A DNA stretch of 6,022 nt from Acidimicrobiia bacterium (lineage in GTDB: Bacteria; Actinomycetota; Acidimicrobiia; Spongiisociales; SHLN01). The notes below the pieces were generated by a model. It was not told the origin of the DNA and did not search any database. It worked only from the letters and a program-made list of their open reading frames with translations. Position 1 is the stretch's first letter. The number at the start of each line of letters is the position of its first letter. Made by a program: the position numbers and the translations under genes. Below are positions 1-5,416 of the stretch, one piece after another. Location of the stretch: assembly GCA_030624805.1 (NCBI GenBank), contig JAUXJL010000139.1, positions 1 through 6,022 of the forward strand. Reading direction: 5' to 3'.

Positions 1-48
1 CTGGGTAACAGATTCCAGCCGGGCTTCGTGGACGGTCAGGTCGATCAT
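1..48 (-). CDS. Partial CDS, N-terminus only (16 codons), product unknown
   Basis: Read on the minus strand, an ATG at 48-46 opens a frame that stays open to the window edge, giving MIDLTVHEARLESVTQ. A good Shine-Dalgarno sequence (AAAGGA, within 54-59) sits five bases upstream of the ATG. Those two facts are what support a real start. Sixteen residues are too few for a family assignment. The gene is co-directional with the carbamoyltransferase/carbamate kinase/PLP-enzyme operon and begins about 107 bases after it, so it is plausibly a further step in the same pathway. The N-terminus faintly resembles remembered starts of large fold-type II PLP enzymes, but this is recollection and not evidence. 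No signal peptide is visible in the part seen. Confidence 0.6.
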   Translation of the reverse strand, partial: MIDLTVHEARLESVTQ

Positions 49-155
49 CGGTTTCCTTTCGTGTCTACGTCTCTTCGTGACCGCCGACGGACAGCCCTCG
101 TCGCGGTGCGACCCGGGCCCCAGCGCCACGTCGCCGAGGCTGCATCAGCAGCCTC
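49..155. other. Intergenic gap in leftward gene set
   Basis: This 107-base gap separates the threonine-synthase-like gene from the next leftward gene. It holds the 8-bp hairpin at 136-155, a GC-rich stretch around 110-125, and the Shine-Dalgarno of the partial gene. I see no convincing promoter in it. The partial gene may therefore be read through from the operon, though a weak or unusual promoter cannot be excluded by eye. Confidence 0.4.
136..155 (-). terminator. Perfect hairpin directly after the PLP-enzyme stop codon
   Basis: GAGGCTGC (136-143) and GCAGCCTC (148-155) form an 8-bp perfect stem with a 4-base loop, abutting the stop codon at 158-156 of the leftward gene. No T-run follows on the minus strand, so it is not a canonical intrinsic terminator. 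It may be a U-less terminator, a 3'-end stabiliser, or an attenuator between the operon and the next co-directional gene. Confidence 0.45.
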
Positions 156-1418
156 TCACTTCAGAGCGTCTATGAGTGAGTTGAGGGTGGGAAGGATATG
201 CATGGGCTCGGTCCCAACCGCCGTTACCGCCTTGATGGCCGAGGGGATGTCCTTGAGCCCGTTTCCAGTGCTGAGCACGACTACCCGGTCGCCGGAGCCC
301 ACCCGCCCACTATCGGCGGCAGCCACCAACCCGGCGTAGGCGGCGGCCCCGGCCGGCTCGGCGAAGACGCCCGAGCCCCTCGCCATGATGGGAAGCGCAG
401 CCAGGATCTCGTCATCGGAGACCCGCAGATAGGTGCCGTCGGTCTCAGTTACCGCCGCCATCGCTTTGATCCGGTCGCGCGGGAGGTCGGCGCTGATCGA
501 GTCGGCCACAGTATCAGCAGAAATCGGAGCCTTGGTGAGTACGTCTTCGCCGGCCTCAAAAGCTTGCACGAGGTAGTCGCTCCCCGCCGCTTGGATGCCG
601 AAGATGCGCGGTGAGTGCTCGATCCACTCGAGGGCAACCGCGTCTTTCATTGCTTTGTGGACTCCACCAATGATGGATCCATCGCCGACGCTCACGAAAA
701 TTGCGTCGGGCGCCTCCCATCCAAGCTGTTCGAGAATCTCGAGGCCGGCGGTTTTCTTGCCTTCGGTCATGTACGGATTGAACCCGGTATTGCGGTTGTA
801 CCAACCGAACTCTTCGGCCGCCTCCATACACAGGTCGAAGGCCGCGTCGTAGTTGCCCTTCACGAGCGCAACCGTCGAGCCGTACGCCAGCAATTGTGTC
901 ACTTTGGCTTCGGGGGCGGACTCGGGCACGAAGATGACATTCTTCTGCCCGACACTGGCCGACAAGCCGCTCAACGCTGCTGCCGCGTTCCCGGTGCTGG
1001 CGGTGGTCACCACCTCAGCACCGACCTCGGCGGCCTTCACGAGCGCCATTGCACTAGCCCGGTCCTTGAGTGATGCGGTCGGCTGGCGACCTTCATCCTT
1101 CACCCATACCCGGCCGACGCCGAGATCTCTCGCCAACCGCGGCGTCTCGTAGGTGGGCGTCCAACCAACCGTCAAAGGTGGGACGGCTGCGTCCTGGGCC
1201 ACCGGCAAGAGAGGCCGGTAGCGCCACATCGTCGTGTCGTGGCTGGCCGCCAAGGACTGTGGGCTGATCCGGCTGGCGACGAGATCGTAGTCATATTGGA
1301 CATCGAGAATGCCCTCGGTGCCGTGATCGGGGCAGACGTATCCGGCGTCGGCAGCCGGATAGGACGTCCCACAAACAACGCAGACGAGGCCGGTAACGTG
1401 ATCGAGGCTTTGGCTCAC
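156..1418 (-). CDS. Threonine-synthase-like PLP-dependent (fold type II) enzyme
   Basis: This is a 420-residue protein of the threonine synthase/tryptophan-synthase-beta superfamily, cytosolic with no signal peptide. Residues 13-32 carry a zinc-ribbon-like CxxC...CPDH pattern (C13, C16, C29, H32), followed by the GxLxVxYDYD segment often seen in N-terminally extended threonine synthases. The PLP lysine is probably K118 in TASLKDR. The substrate loop is ASTGNAAA (140-147), a phosphate-binding glycine loop is GDGSIIGG (245-252), and STGNGLKD (383-390) is the C-terminal threonine synthase signature. Length fits the family. The GTG start (1418-1416) overlaps the carbamate kinase TGA as GTGA, which implies translational coupling, and the next Met is at residue 64, inside the fold. 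True threonine synthase acts on O-phosphohomoserine. Its place beside carbamate kinase and transcarbamylases, with no homoserine genes in view, suggests instead a catabolic lyase such as an amino-acid ammonia-lyase. Family is confident; substrate is open. Confidence 0.88.
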   Translation of the reverse strand: MSQSLDHVTGLVCVVCGTSYPAADAGYVCPDHGTEGILDVQYDYDLVASRISPQSLAASHDTTMWRYRPLLPVAQDAAVPPLTVGWTPTYETPRLARDLGVGRVWVKDEGRQPTASLKDRASAMALVKAAEVGAEVVTTASTGNAAAALSGLSASVGQKNVIFVPESAPEAKVTQLLAYGSTVALVKGNYDAAFDLCMEAAEEFGWYNRNTGFNPYMTEGKKTAGLEILEQLGWEAPDAIFVSVGDGSIIGGVHKAMKDAVALEWIEHSPRIFGIQAAGSDYLVQAFEAGEDVLTKAPISADTVADSISADLPRDRIKAMAAVTETDGTYLRVSDDEILAALPIMARGSGVFAEPAGAAAYAGLVAAADSGRVGSGDRVVVLSTGNGLKDIPSAIKAVTAVGTEPMHILPTLNSLIDALK

Positions 1419-2356
1419 GGAACGATCCGAGTGCCAGTTTCGCCCGCCATCGCCTTCACTATGTTCTCGGGATTGGTGATCAGAGCCTCTTTACCGCCCC
1501 GTTCGAGAAATTGCACAACAGCTCGCATCTTCGGGGCCATTGAGCCCTCAGCGAAGTGTCCGCCGTCGTCCAGGTATTGCTTGACCTCGGCCAGGGTGAA
1601 CCGGTCAATGTCTTCTTGGTCGGGAGTTCCGAACCGCAAAGCAACCTTCTCCACTGCAGTCGAGATGATCAGCAAATCGGCGTCGATCTCGGACGCCAGC
1701 AAGGCCGATGCGAGGTCCTTGTCGATAACGGCTGCCACGCCCCGCAGATCACCCTCGGCGTCGGCCACGACAGGAATACCGCCGCCTCCGACACAGATCA
1801 CGACGACTCCTGCGTCCATGAGCTGTTTGATGACGTCGATCTCAACGATCCGGATGGGTTGGGGCGAAGCCACCACCCGGCGCCATCCGCGACCGGCGTC
1901 CTCCACCACACTCCACCCTTCGTCCTCCTGACGCTTCCTGGCCTCGGCCTCTTCCAGAAATGTTCCGATCGGCTTTGAAGGGTTGACCATGGCCGGGTCG
2001 TCGGCCGACACCTCGACCTGCGTGACGATCGTGGCGACCGCCTTGTCGATGCCCATCGCCCGGAAGACGTTGACCAGGTTCTGCTGAAGGGCGTATCCAA
2101 TCGCTCCTTGCGTGTCGGCCCCGGCAACGTCCATCGGCACCTCGTGTAATTCAGAGCGAGACAGCTCCGAGCGTCGCATGATGAAACCCACCTGGGGCCC
2201 GTTCCCATGGGAGATAGCCACGTCCCAACCCGCGGCTATGAGGTCGGCGATGTGCTGGTCGGTTTCACCCGCCGCCTCGTACTGGTCTTCGACGGTCTGA
2301 TGCTCCTTGTCTTTGATCAGCGAGTTACCGCCGATCGCGACGACTGCCTTCGGCAT
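1415..2356 (-). CDS. arcC: Carbamate kinase
   Basis: This 313-residue protein has the usual length of carbamate kinases (amino-acid-kinase fold, cytosolic). The enzyme catalyses carbamoyl phosphate + ADP to ATP + carbamate, which breaks down to CO2 and ammonia. Visible motifs in order are AIGGNSL (7-13), SHGNGPQVG (49-57), the KPIGTF segment with a conserved lysine (128-133), VGGGGIPV (189-196), DKDLASALLA (212-221) and GSMAPKMRA (271-279) with its conserved lysine, then a GTRI C-terminus (308-311). It starts three bases after the stop of the upstream carbamoyltransferase gene, and its stop overlaps the next gene's GTG. All three are therefore almost certainly one transcript. The symbol arcC is used for function, but there is no arginine deiminase nearby, so the carbamoyl phosphate probably comes from the neighbouring transcarbamylases rather than from citrulline. 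No key residue appears missing. Confidence 0.95.
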   Translation of the reverse strand: MPKAVVAIGGNSLIKDKEHQTVEDQYEAAGETDQHIADLIAAGWDVAISHGNGPQVGFIMRRSELSRSELHEVPMDVAGADTQGAIGYALQQNLVNVFRAMGIDKAVATIVTQVEVSADDPAMVNPSKPIGTFLEEAEARKRQEDEGWSVVEDAGRGWRRVVASPQPIRIVEIDVIKQLMDAGVVVICVGGGGIPVVADAEGDLRGVAAVIDKDLASALLASEIDADLLIISTAVEKVALRFGTPDQEDIDRFTLAEVKQYLDDGGHFAEGSMAPKMRAVVQFLERGGKEALITNPENIVKAMAGETGTRIVP

Positions 2357-2359
2357 CGG

Positions 2360-3310
2360 CTATTCCACCGCCCCCAGCACGAGGGCGAGCAGCGCCATGC
2401 GCATCACAACACCGTTGGCGGCCTCCTGCCAGTAGCGAGCGTGGCGGGTGTTGTCTACCTCGGGAAGCAGCTCGTCCATCCTGGGGAGCGAATGCAAGAT
2501 GATCGAGTCCGACTTCGCTTTCTTCATCACTTCACGCGTGATCTGGTAGTTGTCGGGGGTGAGGCTGTATTCGTCCTCCTTCTCCTGGCGGCTGGCGGTG
2601 TAATCAGGCTGGACGACCGGCTCCATGTAGAGAACGTCGGCGTCGGCGATGACGTCGTCGATGTGGTCGACGATGCGCCAGTTTGTGCCTTTTTCGTCGA
2701 GCTCGGCCAGGAAGTCTTTGGTCGGCGACATGTCCTCGGGGGCAAGAATGACCATCTCTGCATCGAACTGGGACAGCGCGTATCCGATGGAGTGCATGGT
2801 GCGCATCCGATGATCACCGATGCAGACGAAGGTTTTCCCGTCGACGCTGCCCATCTCGGACTGGACGGTGTAGAGGTCGGTGAGTACTTGGGTCGGGTGC
2901 TCGCCCCAGCCATCTCCGGCGTTGATGATGGGAATGGAGGCCCACCTGGCCGCTTCGTGGGGCGCCCCCTGCTCGAAGTGGCGCATCACGAGGACGTCGC
3001 CGTAGTACTCGAGCATATGGACGGTGTCCTTGATCGACTCCTGATAGAAGTCGCCTGCCCTGGTCATCTTGGCGTCCGAAAAGCCGGTCACATGTCCCCC
3101 GAGGCGGATCATCGCGGCCTCGTGAGCGAGCCGAGTGCGGGTGGAGGGCTGATAGAAGGCGGTAACGAGGATCTTGTGGGCCAGCAGGTCGGTGTTGCGG
3201 CGTTCCCTGGCGATCGGCTCTAGGCGGTCGGCGATCCCAAAAACGTGCTCGAACTCATGACGTTCGAATTCCTTGAGCGACAGGATGTCGCGACCCGCAA
3301 AACTACGCAT
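2360..3310 (-). CDS. Aspartate-carbamoyltransferase-like enzyme with altered amino-acid site
   Basis: This 316-residue protein has the ATCase/OTCase fold. The carbamoyl phosphate site is intact: STRTR (56-60), VMRH (108-111) and EHPTQ (137-141). Similarity is to the ATCase side of the family (GFSD at 76-79, INAGDG at 129-134, LPR at 275-277, NGVVMRMALLALVLG near the C-terminus). By eye against the E. coli catalytic chain, Arg167 is kept (R170 in MRTMHS). Arg229, in the LYMTRVQ segment, is replaced within LYMEPVVQ (227-234), and the Lys84 region reads TRAGDFYQES (83-92) with no matching lysine. HPLPR is HSLPR (273-277). The enzyme may thus act on an amine or ureido compound other than aspartate, possibly in the phosphorolytic direction. 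The ATG at 3310 is preceded by AAGGAGAG and by an in-frame TAA three codons upstream, which fixes the start. It is the first gene of the leftward operon. Not called pyrB because of these changes and the context. Confidence 0.87.
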   Translation of the reverse strand: MRSFAGRDILSLKEFERHEFEHVFGIADRLEPIARERRNTDLLAHKILVTAFYQPSTRTRLAHEAAMIRLGGHVTGFSDAKMTRAGDFYQESIKDTVHMLEYYGDVLVMRHFEQGAPHEAARWASIPIINAGDGWGEHPTQVLTDLYTVQSEMGSVDGKTFVCIGDHRMRTMHSIGYALSQFDAEMVILAPEDMSPTKDFLAELDEKGTNWRIVDHIDDVIADADVLYMEPVVQPDYTASRQEKEDEYSLTPDNYQITREVMKKAKSDSIILHSLPRMDELLPEVDNTRHARYWQEAANGVVMRMALLALVLGAVE

Positions 3311-3313
3311 GAT

Positions 3314-3321
3314 CTCTCCTT
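3314..3321 (-). promoter_or_regulatory. Strong Shine-Dalgarno of the ATCase-like gene
   Basis: On the minus strand AAGGAGAG ends three bases before the ATG at 3310. An in-frame TAA overlaps its beginning, so no upstream start is possible. Confidence 0.8.
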
Positions 3322-3373
3322 ATGAGCCGGCTGAATTGTTGGCTACCGCCTCCCCCACCCCGCCCGGGCTTCG

Positions 3374-3389
3374 CCTCCCTCGAGGGAGG
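3374..3389. repeat. 16-bp perfect palindrome in the leader of the leftward operon
   Basis: The sequence CCTCCCTCGAGGGAGG is self-complementary over all 16 bases and could fold as a 6-bp stem with a TCGA loop. It lies between the predicted leftward promoter and the ATCase-like start, inside the roughly 125-base untranslated leader, and just upstream of the predicted rightward promoter. The adjacent GCCCGGGC (3362-3369) is a second small palindrome. It could be an attenuating or stabilising RNA hairpin, a protein-binding site, or a dispersed genomic palindrome. Confidence 0.5.
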
Positions 3390-3403
3390 GAAAGAAGTGG
3401 AGT

Positions 3404-3432
3404 TGGACAATGCGGTCCGACGTCGATACTAT
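3404..3432 (+). promoter_or_regulatory. Predicted promoter for the GntR regulator
   Basis: TGGACA (3404-3409, five of six matches to the -35 consensus) and TACTAT (3427-3432, four of six to the -10) are separated by 17 bases. Transcription would begin near 3439, inside the proposed operator, which would suit autorepression. Prediction is by eye only, and actinobacterial promoters are variable. Confidence 0.4.
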
Positions 3433-3457
3433 TTGTCATACAATCATACAACATGAC
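3433..3457. promoter_or_regulatory. Candidate GntR-family operator in the divergent promoter region
   Basis: TTGTCATACAA (3433-3443) has inverted TTGT/ACAA arms and fits the TNGTNNNACNA pattern known for FadR-type GntR sites, which resembles the general GT...AC core of the family. TCATACAA occurs twice in tandem (3436-3443 and 3444-3451). A larger inverted repeat, GTCAT (3435-3439) and ATGAC (3453-3457), encloses it with a 13-base spacer. The element is AT-rich in a GC-rich region, sits 27 bases before the GntR start codon, and overlaps both predicted transcription starts. It is probably where the adjacent regulator binds to control both directions. Confidence 0.6.
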
Positions 3458-3472
3458 CTATTGACCACACAA
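3443..3472 (-). promoter_or_regulatory. Predicted promoter for the leftward operon
   Basis: On the minus strand TTGTGT (3472-3467) and TATGAT (3448-3443, five of six matches to the -10 consensus) are separated by 18 bases. The start would fall near 3436, leaving a leader of about 125 bases before the ATCase-like ATG. The -10 lies inside the tandem TCATACAA repeat, so operator occupancy would block it. The -35 is weak. Confidence 0.4.
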
Positions 3473-3483
3473 ATGGACCCTGA

Positions 3484-4212
3484 ATGATCGACCGCAGCCC
3501 CTCCCTCACCGATCGGGTGAAGGCCCACCTCAAGGAGCGGATCGTGGACGGCGACTTCGAAAAGGGTCGAATTCCCTCGGAGAACGAACTGGCCGGTGAG
3601 CTCGGCGTCAGCCGCACCACCATCCGGGACGCCCTCTCCCGCCTCGAACAGGAGGGGGCCATTTACCGCAAGCAGGGTGCTGGAACCTTCGTGAACGAGC
3701 CCGGATTGCAGATCAAATCACGGCTGGAGGAGATCTGGTCCTACGAGGACGTACTCGAAGATCACGGCTATACGCCGTCCGTCAAGGTGCTTCGAGTCGA
3801 CCGCCGTCCGGCGGCCGAGCACGAGGCCAAAGAGCTCGGCATCGAGGTTGACGGCGAGCTGGTGGTGGTCGAGAAGCTGTTTCTGGAGGACAAGAAGCCG
3901 GTTATCCTGACGGTCAACAGGATTCCTGCCAGTCTCCTCGGCGACGAGGGCTCCATCGAGGGTGCCGAGCCGCTGTTCGAGCTGCTCGAAGCCCAGGCCG
4001 ACCGATACCTTTCGTATTTCCTATCCGAGATCGTGCCGACCAGCCTGACTCATCACCAGGCCAAGCAGCTCGGCGTTGAGGCAGGCACGCCCGCCGTATC
4101 GTTCGAGGAAACCGGATTCGATCAGGACAACAATCCCGTTGTGCTAACCACATCGTTTTTTCGAGATGACCTGCTGCGCTTTCGCCTCATACGGCGCAAG
4201 GCCGGGGCCTAG
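3484..4212 (+). CDS. GntR-family (HutC subfamily, UTRA domain) transcriptional regulator
   Basis: This 242-residue cytosolic DNA-binding protein has the standard HutC layout and length. An N-terminal winged helix-turn-helix occupies about residues 8-72, with the family hallmarks IPSENELAGELGVSRTTIR (30-48) and a GAGTFV wing end (65-70). The UTRA ligand-binding domain spans about 95-237. UTRA domains bind small metabolites and usually release the protein from DNA. It is transcribed divergently from the carbamoyltransferase operon, with a palindromic AT-rich element directly upstream, so it probably represses that operon and itself. It may also control the rightward carbamoyltransferase gene. 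The effector is plausibly the pathway substrate or an intermediate. An in-frame TGA lies immediately before the ATG, so the start cannot be further upstream. No convincing Shine-Dalgarno is seen, so initiation may depend on a short or leaderless transcript. Confidence 0.92.
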   Translation: MIDRSPSLTDRVKAHLKERIVDGDFEKGRIPSENELAGELGVSRTTIRDALSRLEQEGAIYRKQGAGTFVNEPGLQIKSRLEEIWSYEDVLEDHGYTPSVKVLRVDRRPAAEHEAKELGIEVDGELVVVEKLFLEDKKPVILTVNRIPASLLGDEGSIEGAEPLFELLEAQADRYLSYFLSEIVPTSLTHHQAKQLGVEAGTPAVSFEETGFDQDNNPVVLTTSFFRDDLLRFRLIRRKAGA

Positions 4213-4265
4213 TGGTTCGTCACGTGCCGCTGGTGATGTTCAGGGCGGATCAGGGGCGTCGGCGG

Positions 4266-4308
4266 CAAGGACGCAGGACGATGGTGCACCCGACGTGCAT
4301 CAAGGACG
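4266..4308 (+). repeat. Stem-loop flanked by 8-bp direct repeats
   Basis: GGTGCAC (4283-4289) and GTGCATC (4295-4301) can pair over 7 bp with one G-U pair and a CCGAC loop. CAAGGACG occurs on both sides, at 4266-4273 and 4301-4308. GGACGCAG-like sequence also recurs in both flanks. It lies about 90 bases before the downstream start codon and could be leader RNA structure. Confidence 0.35.
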
Positions 4309-4328
4309 AGGACGCAGACACCGGCGGT

Positions 4329-4352
4329 CCTGGCCGTACTGAACGCGCCAGG
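4329..4352. repeat. Inverted repeat upstream of the second carbamoyltransferase
   Basis: CCTGGC (4329-4334) and GCCAGG (4347-4352) are perfect complements with a 12-base spacer, about 43 bases before the start codon at 4395. It could be a regulator site or a weak hairpin. It does not resemble the AT-rich candidate operator in the divergent region. Confidence 0.3.
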
Positions 4353-4383
4353 CGGTGAGTGGCGAGACACTAAGACACCAACC

Positions 4384-4389
4384 AAGGAG
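4384..4389 (+). promoter_or_regulatory. Ribosome-binding site of the second carbamoyltransferase
   Basis: AAGGAG is followed by a five-base spacer and the ATG at 4395. It supports this start over any upstream one. Confidence 0.8.
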
Positions 4390-4394
4390 AACCA

Positions 4395-5369
4395 ATGCAG
4401 ACATACCTGCGGGGCAAGGACATGATCACCACCCAGGAGTGGACCAAACACGAATTGGACACGGTCATGGACATAGCCTTCGATCTCAAACGCAAACGGG
4501 CCCTCGGGGTGCAACACGATTACCTCGACAACAAGGTTCTCGCCATGCTGTTTTTCTTCTCCAGTACCCGCACCCGGGCCAGCTTCGAAGCCGGGATGGC
4601 TCAGCTGGGTGGGCACGCCATGTTTCTCGATAGCACGAGCACCCAGATCGGCCACGGGGACACCTGGAAGGAGATCGGAGACATTCTCGGCCGCTACAAC
4701 GATGGCATCGCCATCCGCCAGGTCGATTGGGGCATCGGCACTGACTACATCCGGGCGGTGGCCGAAGCCAGCCGCACGCCGGTACTCAACATGCAAGACG
4801 ACTGGTATCACCCGTTCCAGGCATTGGCCGACCTCCAGACCATCATCGAGCACAAAGGTGATGCCAAGGGCCTAACCGTCAACGTCAGCTACGCCTACGC
4901 AGCCAGTTACCAGAAGCCGCTCAGCGTGCCGCAAAGCCTCATCCTTTTGTTGACCCGTTACGGTGCCAATGTGCGACTGACCCGGCCGCCCGAGTTCAAG
5001 CTCATGCCCGAAGTCGTGGCCCAGGCTGAAGAGAACGCCAAAAAGTACCACGGCAGCTTCGAGATCGTCGAGGACTTCGACCAGGGTATGGCCGGGGCCG
5101 ATGTGGTGTACGCCAAGAGCTGGGGATCGATGCTGACAACCGACGACCTCGAGGAATCGGCGGTGATCTCGCAGAAGTACACGGATTGGATCACCGACGA
5201 ACGGCGGATGGAGATGGCCGATGAGGATGCCATCTATATGCACCCGTTGCCGGCCGATCGCAACATCGAAGTGACCGACGGTGTGATCGACGGCCGCTGG
5301 AGCGCCGTCTTCGACCAGGCCGAGAACCGCCTCCACGTCCAAAAAGCCGTGATGGCGCTCACGATGTAA
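4395..5369 (+). CDS. Knotted-type carbamoyltransferase (N-acetylornithine/YgeW-like), substrate uncertain
   Basis: This 324-residue transcarbamylase is clearly different from the ATCase-like paralogue in the window. STRTR (57-61) and HPFQALAD (139-146) form the carbamoyl phosphate site. The proline-rich stretch KPLSVPQ (174-180) marks the knotted branch that includes N-acetylornithine and N-succinylornithine transcarbamylases and YgeW. YAKSWG (239-244) and AENRLHVQKA (309-318) recall N-acetylornithine carbamoyltransferase, whereas TQIGHGDT (83-90) and SYQKPLSVPQ recall YgeW. The usual HCLP is HPLP here (283-286, in HPLPADRN), a cysteine-to-proline change in the amino-acid-binding loop. A biosynthetic arginine role is possible for the family, but no arginine genes are seen. 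Beside carbamate kinase, a catabolic role releasing carbamoyl phosphate from a ureido acid is at least as likely. The start is set by AAGGAG. The gene follows the regulator by 182 bases in the same direction and may be co-transcribed with it. Confidence 0.87.
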   Translation: MQTYLRGKDMITTQEWTKHELDTVMDIAFDLKRKRALGVQHDYLDNKVLAMLFFFSSTRTRASFEAGMAQLGGHAMFLDSTSTQIGHGDTWKEIGDILGRYNDGIAIRQVDWGIGTDYIRAVAEASRTPVLNMQDDWYHPFQALADLQTIIEHKGDAKGLTVNVSYAYAASYQKPLSVPQSLILLLTRYGANVRLTRPPEFKLMPEVVAQAEENAKKYHGSFEIVEDFDQGMAGADVVYAKSWGSMLTTDDLEESAVISQKYTDWITDERRMEMADEDAIYMHPLPADRNIEVTDGVIDGRWSAVFDQAENRLHVQKAVMALTM

Positions 5370-5371
5370 GT

Positions 5372-5416
5372 CGGCCGGGGCTCCGGCCGGGCTCCGGCCG
5401 GGCTCCGCCCGGCTTC
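5372..5416 (+). repeat. GC-rich tandem repeat of an 11-12 base unit, about four copies
   Basis: The unit CGGCCGGGCTC is exact at 5384-5394 and 5395-5405. A copy with one extra G lies at 5372-5383 and a degenerate copy at 5406-5416. It starts two bases after the carbamoyltransferase stop. Neighbouring copies can pair: 5372-5378 with 5383-5389 makes a 7-bp all-GC stem with a GGCT loop. It may act in transcription termination or 3'-end protection. Confidence 0.6.

Larger units (their letters stand above)
4213..4394. other. Structured gap between regulator and second carbamoyltransferase
   Basis: This 182-base gap has no credible gene. It contains a 7-bp stem-loop at 4283-4301 flanked by the direct repeat CAAGGACG (4266-4273 and 4301-4308), and an inverted repeat CCTGGC/GCCAGG (4329-4352). 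The ribosome-binding site AAGGAG (4384-4389) lies at its end. I see no strong promoter and no second copy of the TTGTCATACAA operator, so the downstream gene may be transcribed from the regulator's promoter or from a weak local one. Confidence 0.45.

Noticed and set aside
2207..3223. Long plus-strand open frame of 338 codons opposite the ATCase-like gene
   Set aside because: It is antisense to a gene with clear family motifs and shows no recognisable domain. High GC content commonly opens such shadow frames.
1415..3310. Arginine deiminase (ADI) operon
   Set aside because: Carbamate kinase and transcarbamylases fit superficially, but no arginine deiminase or antiporter is present. The first transcarbamylase is ATCase-like rather than an ornithine enzyme.
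2360..3310. Naming the ATCase-like gene pyrB
   Set aside because: Two aspartate-binding residues appear lost, and no pyrimidine genes are adjacent.
3473..3487. Short ATG-initiated peptide before the regulator start (ATG GAC CCT GAA TGA)
   Set aside because: It is only four codons and lacks a ribosome-binding site. Its stop overlaps the regulator ATG region, so coupling is conceivable but unsupported.
4213..4394. Riboswitch upstream of the second carbamoyltransferase
   Set aside because: There are local stem-loops, but no conserved core of a known riboswitch class was recognised.
4209..4853. Minus-strand open frame of 214 codons across the gap and the second carbamoyltransferase
   Set aside because: It overlaps the catalytic STRTR region of a well-supported gene on the other strand and has no family features.
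5372..5416. CRISPR array
   Set aside because: The units are 11-12 bases and contiguous with no spacers, so this is a simple tandem repeat.
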